Shown: positions 20,232 through 31,856, counted from the first letter of the stretch. The stretch: 64,000 nucleotides of DNA from Girardinichthys multiradiatus (GCF_021462225.1 NC_061806.1:2494234-2558233); one strand, 5' to 3'. Numbers and translations are program-made. The notes: generated by a model from the letters alone, not told the origin.

Positions 20232-21424
20232 ATCAGTAACTTAAGACTTAAAAAACTTCACTAAATCTAAATAATCCAATACATTTTGTTAACTAATTTG
20301 TTTTTAAAGAAAATGTAAAAGGAGAGAACACAACAGGGACATAACATTTCATTAGTTAGGTTAATACACACAAAAAAGTTAGATTTACACAGAACAAATG
20401 CCTTTCGTTATAGCTTTTGAACTCTTGAAATGTATTTCCCATTATCAGCTAAAGTAACATTTAAAACATGACCTATTGTCAAAAAAACCGTCCCACACAA
20501 AAACATACGGTTTTCTCACCTGATCTCATGTATCTCCGACTCAGTTGTGAAGCTCTACCAGCTGGGTTTATGGAAACGTAGAAATAAAAACTGTCCTGGT
20601 GCCAAAGGGAGGTAACATGACAACAATCCACACACAGAGGAATATATATAAACACCCAATCAAAGTTAACCTTATTAAGGAAGCTCCCTCCTATCAGTGT
20701 GTGACCACCAGTAGAGAGCTGGGGAGGGTCATCCTTACATGTACGAAACTACAGTAGTTTAATAAGACTTATTTTAATTTTACATTCTTCAGATAAACAT
20801 CAGATAATTTATAAATATCCATTAAGATTCCTTATTGTCAATGTGTTGATTAAAAGATTTGAGTCAGTTAACTTGAAGTGTTGTGCCAGTTCATTCCTAA
20901 AGTTCCAGATTTAGTTATGCAGGTCTAAATTGACTGATTAATTTTCATACTTCATTACATAAATGTTCCAGAATAAGTTCACAGCTCCAACTTGAACTTG
21001 TTCTAATTTATTTATCAAAATCTTTCAGAAACAAAGCTAAAAAATACAGTTTATGATGTCATTCACTAATTGGCATATATCTGTTTTTATTCTGTTAATC
21101 TTTTCTGTTGTCTTTGCTCTCATAAATAATTTTATAATGGCTGAATTGTCATTCACATATTTTAATAGCTTAATTAAAAGGAAAATGTTGACTGCAAAGC
21201 ATTCATTTAGACTGTAGCTGTGTCACATTTTATCCCTCTTATAACCATCAACTTAGCACAAATAGGATTTACCAGGAGTTTTTTTTCTTGGCATTTAAAC
21301 ATTTATTGCAGACTAAAAAACACACATTAATAGTTAATACTGTAACTGCTAAATACTGAAACCTGATGTCGTATTGGATAAAAGCGCTCACTCGTTGCAC
21401 TATTGTTTTAGTAGCACTAATGGC

Positions 21425-21545
21425 CTTTCAACAGTAAGCTGACAGGTGAAGTGTGGAGAGAGAGGAAAGACATGCAGCAAAGGTTGCATGGGCAAGGAGT
21501 TGAACCAGCGACAGGTTTTACTCCTGCACCACTGGCCACGCCCCC
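21425..21545 (-). mobile_element. tRNA-derived SINE, nested in Merlin
   Basis: Read on the minus strand it starts 'gggggcgtggccagtggtgc' (A-box region), has a Pol III B-box-like GGTTCAACTCC about 40 nt later, then 'tgcatgtctttcctctctct' and a tail. The same body occurs in the SINE at 39816-39985 on the opposite strand. Confidence 0.7.
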
Positions 21546-21805
21546 ATTACAATTTTTTTTTTTAAATAATTTTGCAGCCTTAAAATCAGAAAAAAGTTTG
21601 GTCATTTGTAAATAATTTTAGGGCGCATGGTGCTCATCTTTAACAAAATACTCATTCTGTTTAAGCACTATGCTCACAAAATCATCAATTGTGTAAATGA
21701 AATACAGGGGGAGTTTGAAGCAACAGCTTGTCTGCTCGTCTTTGTCACTCAGTGTAACCTGACAGGTGCAAAATATCTTATTTCTAAAACCAGCCACTTT
21801 CTTGT

Positions 21806-22159
21806 TTGTATCCTGCAGAGAAACCTAAAGATGAACCATTCAATGATCTATTTCCCTCCAATGTTTCTGAAAACGCAGATTCATCTTCCACATCTTCATC
21901 AATATTGTCTGTGTTGTACAGAAACACTGTTGTGTCCACTTCATTAGTTGGGGAGCTTGCTATTGCGGTTCCCAATGTTTACCAGGAGCTACTCTCCAAC
22001 AGGCTCAGTGGAGAGGCAGTACTAGCTTTTGTTAAGCAATGTGAGGCTGCAATTCAGGACAATGATGAAGTGAAAAACAAAATAGAACATATGAAGAGTG
22101 CTGGTACTTTGCTTGCAATTAGAAGAGCCAAGTCTGTCTGTAAGCCTACTTTGTTCTAA
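21806..22159 (+). CDS. Hypothetical ORF inside Merlin, opposite strand
   Basis: I do not recognise this protein. The frame is open for 117 codons and ends TAA at 22159. A good acceptor (TTTCTTGTTTGTATCCTGCAG ending at 21818) suggests that it is a last exon starting there, giving about 113 residues. The product is acidic and Ser/Thr-rich at its start (SENADSSSTSSS), then has helix-like stretches (ELAIAVPNVYQELL; AVLAFVKQCEAAIQDNDEVK) and a basic C-terminus (IRRAKSVCKP). It points away from the transposase exons and stops about 160 bp before the right inverted repeat. It could be a second Merlin gene, a captured host exon or a chance frame. No upstream exon was identified. Confidence 0.35.
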   Translation: MYPAEKPKDEPFNDLFPSNVSENADSSSTSSSILSVLYRNTVVSTSLVGELAIAVPNVYQELLSNRLSGEAVLAFVKQCEAAIQDNDEVKNKIEHMKSAGTLLAIRRAKSVCKPTLF

Positions 22160-22322
22160 GTTGTTCTGTTTGTTTTGAGCATATTGAACTAAAGAAAAGA
22201 TATGTGAAACCAACCATTTTTGAAAGATCTGTTTACTTATGTGTTACGTTTCCACACAACTGAGACATTTTCCCGTTAGTTTATTTTATTGTAATTTTGT
22301 TTTGAAAGTTTTTTTATTTTAA

Positions 22323-22516
22323 TTGCTTATTATTCATAATAAATGGTGTTTTACACTTTACAATAAGGCTCCCTTTGATAGCTGTGGATATTTATAATGC
22401 AGTGACAAGGTACATATTATATGCTAAAAATATATGTTTACAAATGCTTATTGTGTTTACAAGGCAGTAACTTAGTCGAAAATGTTTAATATAGCAACTC
22501 TAGATGAAATATATAG
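22323..22516. repeat. Merlin terminal inverted repeat, right
   Basis: Reverse complement of 18287-18478. Contains 'cactttacaataaggctccc' and ends 'agatgaaatatatag'. Confidence 0.85.
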
Positions 22517-22553
22517 TTGAACAGATTTGTCTCACTATTTGGCAAGAGACGAT

Positions 22554-22588
22554 ATAATGAGAATGTTACATGGTAACATTCTCATTAT
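22554..22588. repeat. Perfect 15-bp palindrome, 5-nt loop
   Basis: ATAATGAGAATGTTA and its exact reverse complement are separated by CATGG, 38 bp outside the Merlin right end. It would form a hairpin. No link to a gene is seen. Confidence 0.85.
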
Positions 22589-22589
22589 G

Positions 22590-24479
22590 TTCCCACATTC
22601 CCATTATGAAGGATGATTTCTTTGAAAATCATGTTAAACATGTATCAATGATTGTTGATGAAATATTGTTTTTTAAACTGATGCTAAATGAATAAAATGC
22701 AATAAGGTTTGATTAGCTGCGATCATCGATACCTGGGACATCAGTCTTTCTGACTGACAAGACCTGGGGCATCATTGCAAATCTACTCAAAGAAAGGGAA
22801 CCAAGGACTTCAGTTTGCCTTCCATCCAAGAAATCAACTTGCTGTCACTTGAAAGACCCATCGGAGCAGGTGTACGGAAGATCCTCCATCCCTCAAAGCT
22901 CTACTTCAAACTCCCCAGGCTCAGCTTCAACAAACTTTAGGTTAAATTGATTGATTAATTTGTATTATTTGATTATTCTGTGTTGCTAAATTTTATGCTG
23001 TTACTGATCTCTGCAAACGCATGACTAAAAAACTAGTTCCAGAGCATACAAGATTTTAGAGGAGTTGTGGAGAGTCAATTATTTGTATCACCTTAGAAAT
23101 TAGTTCTTCAATGGTAGTAAAAACATTTGGTGCATGGTTCAAAAATAGCTATAAGAGGTTGTTTTAAGGGCTGCCTTAATCCCAAACGTGTTAAAACAAC
23201 ATCCTTGGGGCTCAATTCCAAGTCACTAAAACTAATCTAGCCCAGTTATCAAGTGCAAGTTGTAAATTACGGAAGTGAGCAGCCTTTAACAGATGTGACC
23301 GTTGTGATTTGACTGACTGCTACTTAGTCACCTACTTATTTCGGCAAATCCATTGGTTAAAGAAGGGTGTGACTTCTGAATGTTGGCTGTAAGAGGTTAG
23401 GTGAGTAATTTCCTGACACCTTGCTTAAATAGATTCTTCAGTGTAATACTTGTCTGGTTACTAAGATCCAGACCCGTTAGATGGAGAGCTGGTTTGAGCA
23501 ATCATCTCAGAACTGAGAAGTAGGAGGGAGGGGTTTAGCTCATCAAACAATGAAACTTCCTAAGCAAAAACACAGAGAATAAACAAAAGAGCAGGATCAT
23601 TTGTGCATTGTTATAGAGGCCAACAGGCATGTGTCCAGCCGGTTGAGCATGTCTCAGACTCTGACTTGATTTTTTTTTTTGCCCAAATCATGCACCAGAG
23701 ACTCACTGCATGTTCCATTAAGAGGGTGCTGAAGGCCCACATCTTCCATTTCAGACAAGCAATCACAGGTTAATTTTCTAGATTGTTGTCATAGCCCCTT
23801 GTCCCTTTTTTCTGGTCAACCAAGCTAACACTAATTGTACTTATGGCAAATTATCTAGTTTTGTTGCATAGCAACAAGAATTTAGGAAGCATTAATACTC
23901 CTTTTCCACTTGCAAGTTATTCTCACAATGAAACCTTGTGTGTAAGTAGTAAGAAACATCAATATGATAACACTGTAGCTGACAAAATAGTTCTTCAACA
24001 TTCCTACATGTCTTTGCTGATGAGAAACCGTTGCAGGACATGAGCCCATCAGCTACTAAAACCCAAACTGAATTCACTCTTTGAATCTTGCACAATGTAA
24101 GACATTTGAAGACAATATCTGGCATTGCAATGATTAGATAAAAAATAAGTATGTGGCTGTCTTTGTGTGAAATTTGATATATTTACCATTGATACTTTTC
24201 AGAATAGACCAGACTTACAGGTCTCATAATTATTTTAAAATTGAAAACGGAAATAGAAACTAGCAAAAGAATTTAGTTTTTTTTTTATCTCAGTCTGGCC
24301 TACTGATGGGTACAAGGTGAAATCACAATTATGTTCATATCAGAAATATTTAATGAAATGTTAAGATTATTTTTTGTCTAATAAAAATAGAAAAAGTCTC
24401 CTCAAATTGAAGAGGATTAAAAATATAGCTCATTTCCAATAATTTGTCTAATACAAAGAGAAACTGCTACATGCCTTGA
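22590..24479. other. Intronic DNA, nothing recognised
   Basis: No gene, inverted-repeat pair or LINE/SINE motif recognised. The frames of 66-77 codons around 23843-24125 overlap on opposite strands and look like chance. Confidence 0.45.
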
Positions 24480-24484
24480 TTTCC

Positions 24485-25185
24485 CGTAGGTTCAATTAAT
24501 GCAACAGTGTCCCTACTGGACTCTGTGCAAATATCAGTCAGGCAACTGCAGCTTATCCAAAATATTGCTGCCAGAGTCCTAACCAACACCAGGAAAATGG
24601 ATCACATCAGAACCAGTTTTTAAATCACTCCACTGGCTCAATGTTTATCAAAGATTAGATTTTAAAATCTATTTAATATGTCTATAAAACACTAAATGGT
24701 CTCAAAGTCTAAATACGTTTCAGAGTTGCTTCTCAAATATGAATATTTAGACCCCTCTGGTCTTCAGAGCCCTGCTTACTTGGTGTCCCCAGGACCAGAA
24801 CTAAATAAAATGGGGCAGCATTTAGTTTTTATACTCTTCAGATCTGGAACAAACTCCCTGAAAACCTGAGATGTTCAGAAACCGTTGCTTCCTTTAAACT
24901 GGGACTAAAAATGTTTCTGCGTACTGTAGCTTACCCATAAAGGTTAAAGATTACTTTGTCATTTCTACAAAGTCACAGCTCTTTATCTCTTTACATTTTG
25001 TCATTTAGGTTTACGTTCTTTTTATGTGAACATGTCATGTTTTTCTGCTTTTATGTGATACTTGATTTGTCTTTTTCATGTATAGGGTGTTTTTTGTCTG
25101 TGTTCTAATATTCTTCCTGTAAAGCACTTTGAATCATCCTGTTTATGAATGCTTCTATATAAATAAACATGCCTGGCCTGATACC
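24485..25185 (+). mobile_element. L2-type LINE relic, 3' part
   Basis: Contains the degraded RT C-terminal block (reading QLQLIQNIAARVL near 24545, then DHIRTS and 'actggctcaatg' with stops), and a 3' UTR ending 'gtaaagcactttgaatcatc' and 'ataaataaacatgcctggcc', the typical fish L2 end. Related to the copies at about 44600-46350 and 61519-63920. Several stops and indels; long dead. Confidence 0.65.
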
Positions 25186-26025
25186 TGCTCCTCCTATCAT
25201 CCTCTGAGCATTTTCTTCGGTTAAAAATTACGTAACACTGCAGTTTACCCTTGCTATCATTGGGCTAAATTGTGTCTAAACTGACTTTTAGACATCTAAT
25301 AAATATAAAAATTTTATCTAGAATAATGGGAATAATTAGATGATGGTGGAGATCAGGGAAGGAACTCTCCTACTCAAGGATAGGGCTGGGTATCAATCAA
25401 ATATTTTCGATACCGGTACCAATACCGATACCTTCACTTCGATATCGGTTCCTGAACGATTTTTTTGATATCAGTTTTATAATTTCAATTTTAACAAAAA
25501 GAAAATTACATTATATATTAAAGTAAAAATCTTGAGTTTTATTTTTTACTCAGATTTTTCCATTCCAAGCACTTTTCTTGCTAGGGATGGGTACCTTTCA
25601 AATTTGAATCGATATGGTACCGATACTTGGTATCTGGGAATCGATACCGGTACTCAATGGTCCCAGTTTCCGGTACTTTTGTGTTTGTTTATGTGGTAAT
25701 AAATGTTAATTCATTTAATAATATAACCTCAGAAATTTTCAATTCTCAATATATAAACTTTAATGAATATATCAAAACAACATCCAGCTGTTTGTATTGT
25801 AACATGTCAGATGTTTCAAACATTTCTTTAACATTAAAACCCTTAGCTGACTACGCAGTGTAATGTACAAATTAAAACCCAGCCATGTTGTTGGCTGCAG
25901 TCAAGTTGCTAACGAATGCAGGCGTGCTAACGGTGCTGAATGCAGTTGTAGCCGTAGATCTGAGGCTGAAGAAAATTGTCTCTTTAGCCTTGACAAAAAT
26001 CTTGTGCTTAACCAGGTCAGTGTAT

Positions 26026-26029
<4 letters not shown>

Positions 26030-26081
<52 letters not shown>
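26030..26081. repeat. (CA)n microsatellite
   Basis: About 25 uninterrupted CA units inside the hAT-derived element. Confidence 0.97.
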
Positions 26082-26083
<2 letters not shown>

Positions 26084-26507
26084 AGAAGAATATATAAATG
26101 GCTGGGCCCATGGTTTCCTCTGACAGCAGCCTGTTTAAGCTGTCTACATGTTCAACTGAACATTCTTACAAACAAAAAAAAACTCTGAAATGTTTATCTT
26201 TTATCTACTGTATTTATATATTATGTCTATATTCATCTTTGTCTCGTTATCACATCTTTTATCTGTTTTTGCATCTTTGTATCTATCTTTCTTTCTTTTT
26301 TCTCTCTGTCGTGTATGTGTTTAATTACCAAGCTAGTTTTATAGATCCTGGGGGATAATATCACCAAGCCAGGTGAAAAACCTTTATTCGGCAGTGACTG
26401 GAGGAGGAGAGTTAGCTCTGCTGCTGCACGCAGGAGAGGAAGTGCTGCCATCAAAACTAAATTTGGCGCTTTTTAAAACCGCAGATATTCTTGCCTGTTT
26501 CTAGATT

Positions 26508-26822
26508 TTAGCGGCATGTTTTTCTGTCCGCTGTCAGGAGCTTGTGTTCACCTGCGTGCGAGCGCACGTAACTCGGTGTGTCACCAACGCTGACACACCG
26601 AGTTACGTGCGCTCTGGTTGGCCTCCTTGAATAGATGTAGGGTAAACGCTGCAGATGCTTCCTCAGATTAGAAGAATTCCCGCCGCTGGATTTGCACATT
26701 GCATCACAAATATTGCAGTGAGCGTAATCTGCACCGCATTTTGAAAAGGGGAGCCATACTTTCCAGCGATTTCTATCAGCCATGCTGGCTTTGTTGACGG
26801 TACCAGCGGCCACTGACGTCAT
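26508..26822 (-). pseudogene. BED-type zinc finger remnant of a hAT transposase
   Basis: The N-terminal part reads MADRNRWKVWLPFSKCGADY followed by HCNICDAMC and SSNLRKHL. This is the BED finger order (aromatic KVWxxF, CxxC, then His in the KHL helix) used by ZBED-type hAT transposases to bind their ends. After about residue 58 the protein diverges into a segment that spans the 24-bp hairpin at 26560-26614, and the RNase H-like catalytic domain is absent. A deletion derivative, not a working gene. Confidence 0.7.
26560..26614. repeat. Perfect inverted repeat, 24-bp stem and 7-nt loop
   Basis: GAGCGCACGTAACTCGGTGTGTCA is followed by CCAACGC and the exact reverse complement. The stem has four CpG dinucleotides per arm and contains ACGT and CACACC motifs. 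Confidence 0.95.
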
Positions 26823-27022
26823 TACGCTCTTGTGCGTGCACTGCTGTGTTCATGTTCGGCACGGAAAATCGCCCACTCTTACACTCACTCAGTGTCACTA
26901 TGATGCGTTTAGGTACCGAAACATGGTACCGTGATTTTACGTAAATTGGTACTCGGTAGTATCGACGGAATTTGGTCGGTACCTAAAAAAGTGCCAAATT
27001 CGGTACCAATACCTACTCAAGG

Positions 27023-27430
27023 GTATCATGAGATTTGACAATATTAAAAAGCCACAACATTTCTCTTGAAAGTCTTGCTATGTGCCATTCAATTGTTGTC
27101 AGCACATGACTTAATCTGATGAAGCGAGCACAGCATTTATTACAGTTTATTACAGTTTGGATACAGCAAACCAGGTGAGGAACATTCTACACTGATTACA
27201 GATTTTACAGGTTGAGATCTGCAACAATGTAACTCCATATTGTACAAAAAAAGAAGAAAAAAGGGGGATCTTAAATTTCCAAAACATACAGCAAAATCTC
27301 ATCCCATCTGGTGTTGTTCTTGTGAATCCAATATTGTCTTTAATTTTGTCTTGTGAGCTAAATGTCAGATATAGGTTTAATTTTAATGTTACCAACATGT
27401 TTATTCTGACTAGAAATCATATGAACATTT
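27023..27430. other. Intronic DNA, nothing recognised
   Basis: Short unique-looking gap between the hAT-derived element and a Tc1 relic. Confidence 0.4.
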
Positions 27431-27725
27431 TGGATCGACCCAGTCCTGACTTGGATCTGATGGAGAAACTGTGGAAGAATAAGGTTGATGGCAAGGAGGC
27501 CGTTCAGCCTCGAAGATGTGGAGCTCGTCACCAATGATAAATCATGCAAATACCAGAGAAAACATGAAAAATGTTGCGCAGCAATTATATGAAGGTTGGA
27601 TTGTTTTAATGTAATATTTCAATGGATTATGGAGAAAGTTTTAGATAATTTTTAAAAGGACATTTTAAAAATAAATATAAATAAATACAAACAAATTAAA
27701 CAATAAAAAGATTTCCAAATTGATA
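27430..27725 (+). mobile_element. Tc1-like relic, 3' part
   Basis: 'cctgacttggatctgatgga' (reading PDLDLMEKLWKN) matches the C-terminal catalytic Glu block PDLNPIENLW of Tc1 transposases. It is followed by 'ggagctcgtcaccaatgata' and 'cagcaattatatgaagg', the C-terminal helix region of the same family. The transposase ends prematurely and the inverted repeats are not recognisable. Confidence 0.55.
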
Positions 27726-28890
27726 CTTTGCCTTTTACATTATTTTATCATTATTGGGGAATCCCTGTCTCATTTACTAACAGTAATAGACTTCTTGGTT
27801 GAAGGAAGCTAATTTTAAATCTAAATTTGCCAGGGCTATGGATATTTGGTCTGTTAATGTTACCTGTTGATGTGATATATCTTTACCCGGAGTAGTTATG
27901 TACATCACATAATTTTATCATATTCAGTTTTTTTGTAACAGAGTTTTTATGGTCTGCTTCACTTTGTTCACACCTGTTCAAAACATTATCTATCTTTATG
28001 TAGAACAAAATTATATATAAGTTGAGCTAAGTCAAGACACTGTTATCACACAAACAAACACTACATATTTCACAAACAAACACACCCAACATACTAACAC
28101 CCTCCCACCCCCCAAACTGGCAATCATACTTAATCCCTCTCCAGCCTGAGTAATCCCCAACAATCCAAAGGCTAATCCTGGTTAATGCTGGGCACTCCTC
28201 TCTGTGGTTTCACCCTGAAACCACAGACACAGGGTGGGGATTGGTTGGATCATGGCGATTCAGGGTGGGCGTGCCGTTGATAGACATAATTGGTCAGGCA
28301 GTTATCGGGAGTCGAGAAAAACAAGCACAGGCTTTGACCGTCTTAAAACTACATCTGGATTGACCCCCTTGCTATTTGTCACACCCTGGCCTTTCTGTTG
28401 TCACAGCGCGAAGAACAAAACATGTTTTTTCACACCACCCTGGAGTCCGTTTATTGTCCTGCCCATGCTAACACAAGCCTGTCTTACACTGCTCACTTGT
28501 TTTGAGATACAGAGGGAGAACATAGAGAAGGGTGCAGCAAATGTTCTTACTAATTTAAAAATATATGTAAAAATCCTAATAGACTAGACAAAACACCAGT
28601 GGGATAGAGTTTCAGCGTGTCATTTATTACAAGGGGCTACTGAGAAGTCATTACTCCTTATTCAATCAGTTGTACCTACTGAAGCTCCTGGCTCAATTCT
28701 TCTTAGTGGCTATTGATCCTGATTCCAAATGAAGCACTTAGGACACCTTGATCTGGTGATAAGGAGATAGAGACATCTTCACCTCACGTCTCAGACACTT
28801 ATTACATTGGCACTGGGGTACACTGTCCTTATTATAGCTTTTCTTTGTGCTTTACAGTCTGTTTATGCCATTTGGCACAGAACACAACAG
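27726..28890. other. Intronic DNA, nothing recognised
   Basis: No supportable element. The 117-codon frame at 28234-28587 lacks a known domain; it overlaps a moderately GC-rich patch (28200-28420) that could be conserved non-coding sequence. Confidence 0.4.
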
Positions 28891-29700
28891 GAACCATTTT
28901 ACTTTCTGCCATTATGAGCCAAAGGTGTCCAAACCATAAAGCCACAAGGGTTCTGGTGCTGAGTGGGATTTAAGATTTTGCTCGACCCACCCAGATCTGG
29001 GAATCTCAAAACTCCGATCTTTTTCCAGTCTATGAATGCACCATACCTATATAACATATCTGGTTTCTCACTTTCTGACATTACACTGTCAAACTAAACT
29101 TTTCATGTTTTAGACCATTAAGATTAACCTAGATTATTTATTTTTGCTAAATGCCAGAATTACGAATTTTTGAAAGCTTTCTTTCAATTTAGAACTTACA
29201 TTCATGTCTTCTATATTTTGGTAGAATGACCTTGTAAACATTCTGACTTGGGTCAAATGTTTTGGGTGTTCTTCAACAAGCTTCTCATAATAGTTTGATG
29301 GAATTCTGACACACTCTTTCGGACAGAACTGATATAACTGGGTCAGGTTTGTAGGCCAACCCACCTTCTCATCTCTGCCTACGCGTTTTCCATGGGACTA
29401 AGGTCAGTGATGTGATGGCCATTCAAAACCTCTGACTTTATTGTCCTTAAGCCAGCTTGTACCTAATTTGGCAGCATGCTGAGAGTGATTGTCGATTCAG
29501 TAGACCCAGTTGTGCCCAAGCATTAACTTCCTGGCTGACGTGATAAAATGTTGCTTAAATACTTAATTTCATGATGTTATTTATTTTGTGAAGTGCACCA
29601 ATCCCTCCTGCAGTGGAACGTGCCACACATTATTCTGACATTTGGCAAGCAAGAATAATGCTGGTAATCTTGACTGGCCCATTCTGTGTGTTTTTAGACA
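28890..29700 (-). mobile_element. Degraded Tc1-like transposon
   Basis: On the minus strand the phrases 'ttccatgggactaaggtcag', 'gtccttaagccagcttgtac' and 'tttgtgaagtgcaccaatcc' (29388-29610) correspond to the antisense of PIE-, DDE- and glycine-loop regions in a well-populated fish Tc1 family. No frame longer than 76 codons survives and neither inverted repeat was found. Confidence 0.5.
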
Positions 29701-30640
29701 TTTTAAGTAAATATGGTTTATACTGTAGATATTATCAGTGTCACTGAGGAAGCACAGAAGTTGGTATTTGACAAAAAAAACATTATCTTGATCAGTCTGG
29801 TTGCTGCAACACAGAACTGGACAGTAGTATATACTGGTCAATTCCTTCCTTCACTGTTTCGTATTTTTGCGCTTTGGTGTTTTGGGGTTACAAAAAGAGT
29901 CACTTACAGGGCAATTCGCACCAGCATTAGGGAAGTTATGATGAATAGCAAAGAGGCAAAATGTCAACCCTTGTTTCAGAGCAAACATTTTGGATTTTGG
30001 AACGCTGGAAATCTCAGAGATAAGGTAAAGGTCTACATTATTTGGGAAACACAAAGATTGCTGTTTACAATAAGTAATGTTAACCTTACTAATCGCAAGC
30101 ATAATATGCTAAAAAAAGTAAAAATGTCAACTTTATGATCAATTTGTTTTTGCTTTGAAATCTTGTTTTACACAGTGTCTGTTCTCTGTCACACGGTATA
30201 ACATCTCCCATGCTCATAATATGAATAATTAATAACTGCTTGTGGCAGCAGAAATGTGAAAAGCTGTTCACACTTCTTGGAGATAAATTAGAATCAGTAG
30301 GTCAAGTCTTTCAAAAAACTGAAGATAGAAAACTGGCCTAAACACTAATAGGTGAAACGGCTGACCGAGGGTTGGGGACATTGACCTTTGCTAAAAACAA
30401 GAAGGTTTCCTTCTAATCACAACTGCTTGACCAATTATATCTATACTCATAAAAGCAAAAGCTAAAAAGAAAACTGATTTACCCTCTAAATCTCTGCTAG
30501 AAGAGTGGTGAAGGAACAGGATGTAAAGATGTTCTGCTTCTGGACATTTTTTAGCTTTTTTTTACCTCTCCGTTCTCACAGGAAAAAAACCTCTGGGAAG
30601 AGATTATTTACATCATCTAGGCAATATCATTGTGCTTTCG
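29700..30640. other. Intronic DNA with an unrecognised 141-codon frame
   Basis: 29713-30138 (+) is open for 141 codons, but the product has no recognisable domain and opposite-strand frames cover the same stretch. I would not annotate it as a gene. Confidence 0.35.
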
Positions 30641-31730
30641 GCTTCATATTTTAAGTAGCCCACCTCTACTTTCTAACTCATTCGACAATATATTCAAAAA
30701 TGGGAAAGTTTTGTTTTGAAATTTCTTGTTAAATGTGGCTCAGCACAATCCGCCTCAGTGTTGAAGGAATTGTTCTGCTCTGCCTTGTTGAGAAGTGGTG
30801 GGACTAGGCAAAGCTGCTTTCTTCCTCTTGCTCAACCATTATTTATTAATCCATTTCACACAGCCAGGAGTCATTATGCACGGTCCTGTCAATGGGTATC
30901 TTTCTTTGCCGCGTATTTATTTGATAATAAGCAGGAGAGGGGGAAAAGATAAAAGCGCTGACTGTGTTCATTGTGGAGTGCTTTCTGCAGGCGGGGAGAC
31001 TTAAATGAGAGCATCCAGGCTCTGTGTGGGAATGGGTCTCGTCTGTAAAGCCTGTCTGGAGGCAATCGATGGAAATTAGTCAACGTTAAAGATTCACTTC
31101 CTGTGACTGATGTCACGGCTAGTGCTTGTCTCTTTGAAGAGAAAGAAAGAAGTGGGAGGCTGAGGGATTAATGGGGTTGAAGAAGGTGTGAGCATTTGGA
31201 ATTTTGGTGGGGGCCAAGCTGAGAAAAAAGATTTCATTCTTATAGTACATTGCAGGATAATAATAGCTTAAAATATCCAGAGGAATGCAAGTGTAGCTTG
31301 GAATGTGAGATGGACATAATAAAATAATAATAATATATAATATGGCTTAGTGTAAGGCCAGCACATAGACAAATCAATTTGAATAAATATCTGTAGGAAG
31401 GTGCTGCAGCAGCTGTCAGCCAGCACATTACTCACTATGCTGGTGCCTTGTTGTTAATTGTTGAATACAATAATAATGTAACTGGAAAGATTTTTTTGTT
31501 ATTTTATACAAATGCAAATCTGAAAAGTGTAGTGTACATTTTTATTTAGACCCTCTGAGTTAATAATCTTTAGAACTACCTTTGGCTTCAGGTATTTTCA
31601 TTTATGTCTCTACCAGCATTAAAACATCTACAGACTTAATTTTGTCCATTCTTCTGTACAAAACAGCTGGTTTTGGATGATCATCTGTGAACATCAGTTT
31701 TTATGCCATGATACAGATCCTCATTTGCAT
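30640..31730. other. Intronic DNA, candidate conserved block
   Basis: 30830-31130 is of higher complexity and GC content than its surroundings, contains no repeat signature, and has TGTCAATGG, GATAA and 'gtgactgatgtcacgg' phrases. This is compatible with a conserved non-coding element; conservation itself cannot be seen from one sequence. Confidence 0.3.
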
Positions 31731-31739
31731 TCCAGCATT

Positions 31740-31835
31740 CCATTGTATCTCTGGGCACTCTGGGTCCCTGAGCAAGACCCTTAGCCCCTGAATGCTCCCT
31801 GGTGCTGCACAGTGGCAGCTCTCTGCTCTCTAAGG
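31740..31835 (+). mobile_element. SINE-like repeat fragment
   Basis: 'tccctgagcaagacccttag' and 'gtgctgcacagtggcagctc' are hallmarks of a widespread fish SINE-type repeat body. It ends in (TA)n, right where the next Tc1 element begins. Confidence 0.5.
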
Positions 31836-31856
31836 AGATATATATATATATATATA

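Larger units (their letters stand above)
18287..22516 (-). mobile_element. Merlin-family DNA transposon
   Basis: About 4.2 kb bounded by long inverted repeats (18287-18478 and 22323-22516) sharing 'ttcatctagagttgctatat' and 'gggagccttattgtaaagtg'. Inside, on the minus strand, are exons of an IS1595/ISXO2-type transposase, the hallmark of animal Merlin elements. A tRNA-derived SINE (about 21425-21545), an (AT)n tract and an opposite-strand ORF are also inside. Merlin normally makes 8-9-bp target duplications; I see no clean one. The real terminus might instead be GGGAGCC at about 18429 and 22374, with the outer part an additional palindrome. Confidence 0.8.
25380..27012 (-). mobile_element. 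hAT-derived non-autonomous element
   Basis: Starts 'atagggctgggtatcaatca' and ends with repeated 'ggtaccaatacc'-like phrases, the antisense of a GGTATCG-type hAT end. CTACTCAAGG occurs directly outside both ends (25370-25379, 27013-27022), a likely target duplication; hAT duplicates 8 bp. The only coding remnant is a BED zinc finger. A second internal start-like phrase, 'ctagggatgggtaccttt' at 25581, suggests a nested or duplicated end. A (CA)n tract and a perfect hairpin lie inside. Confidence 0.65.

Noticed and set aside
29713..30138. 141-codon plus-strand frame
   Set aside because: No known domain; competing frames on minus; beside a Tc1 relic of the other strand.
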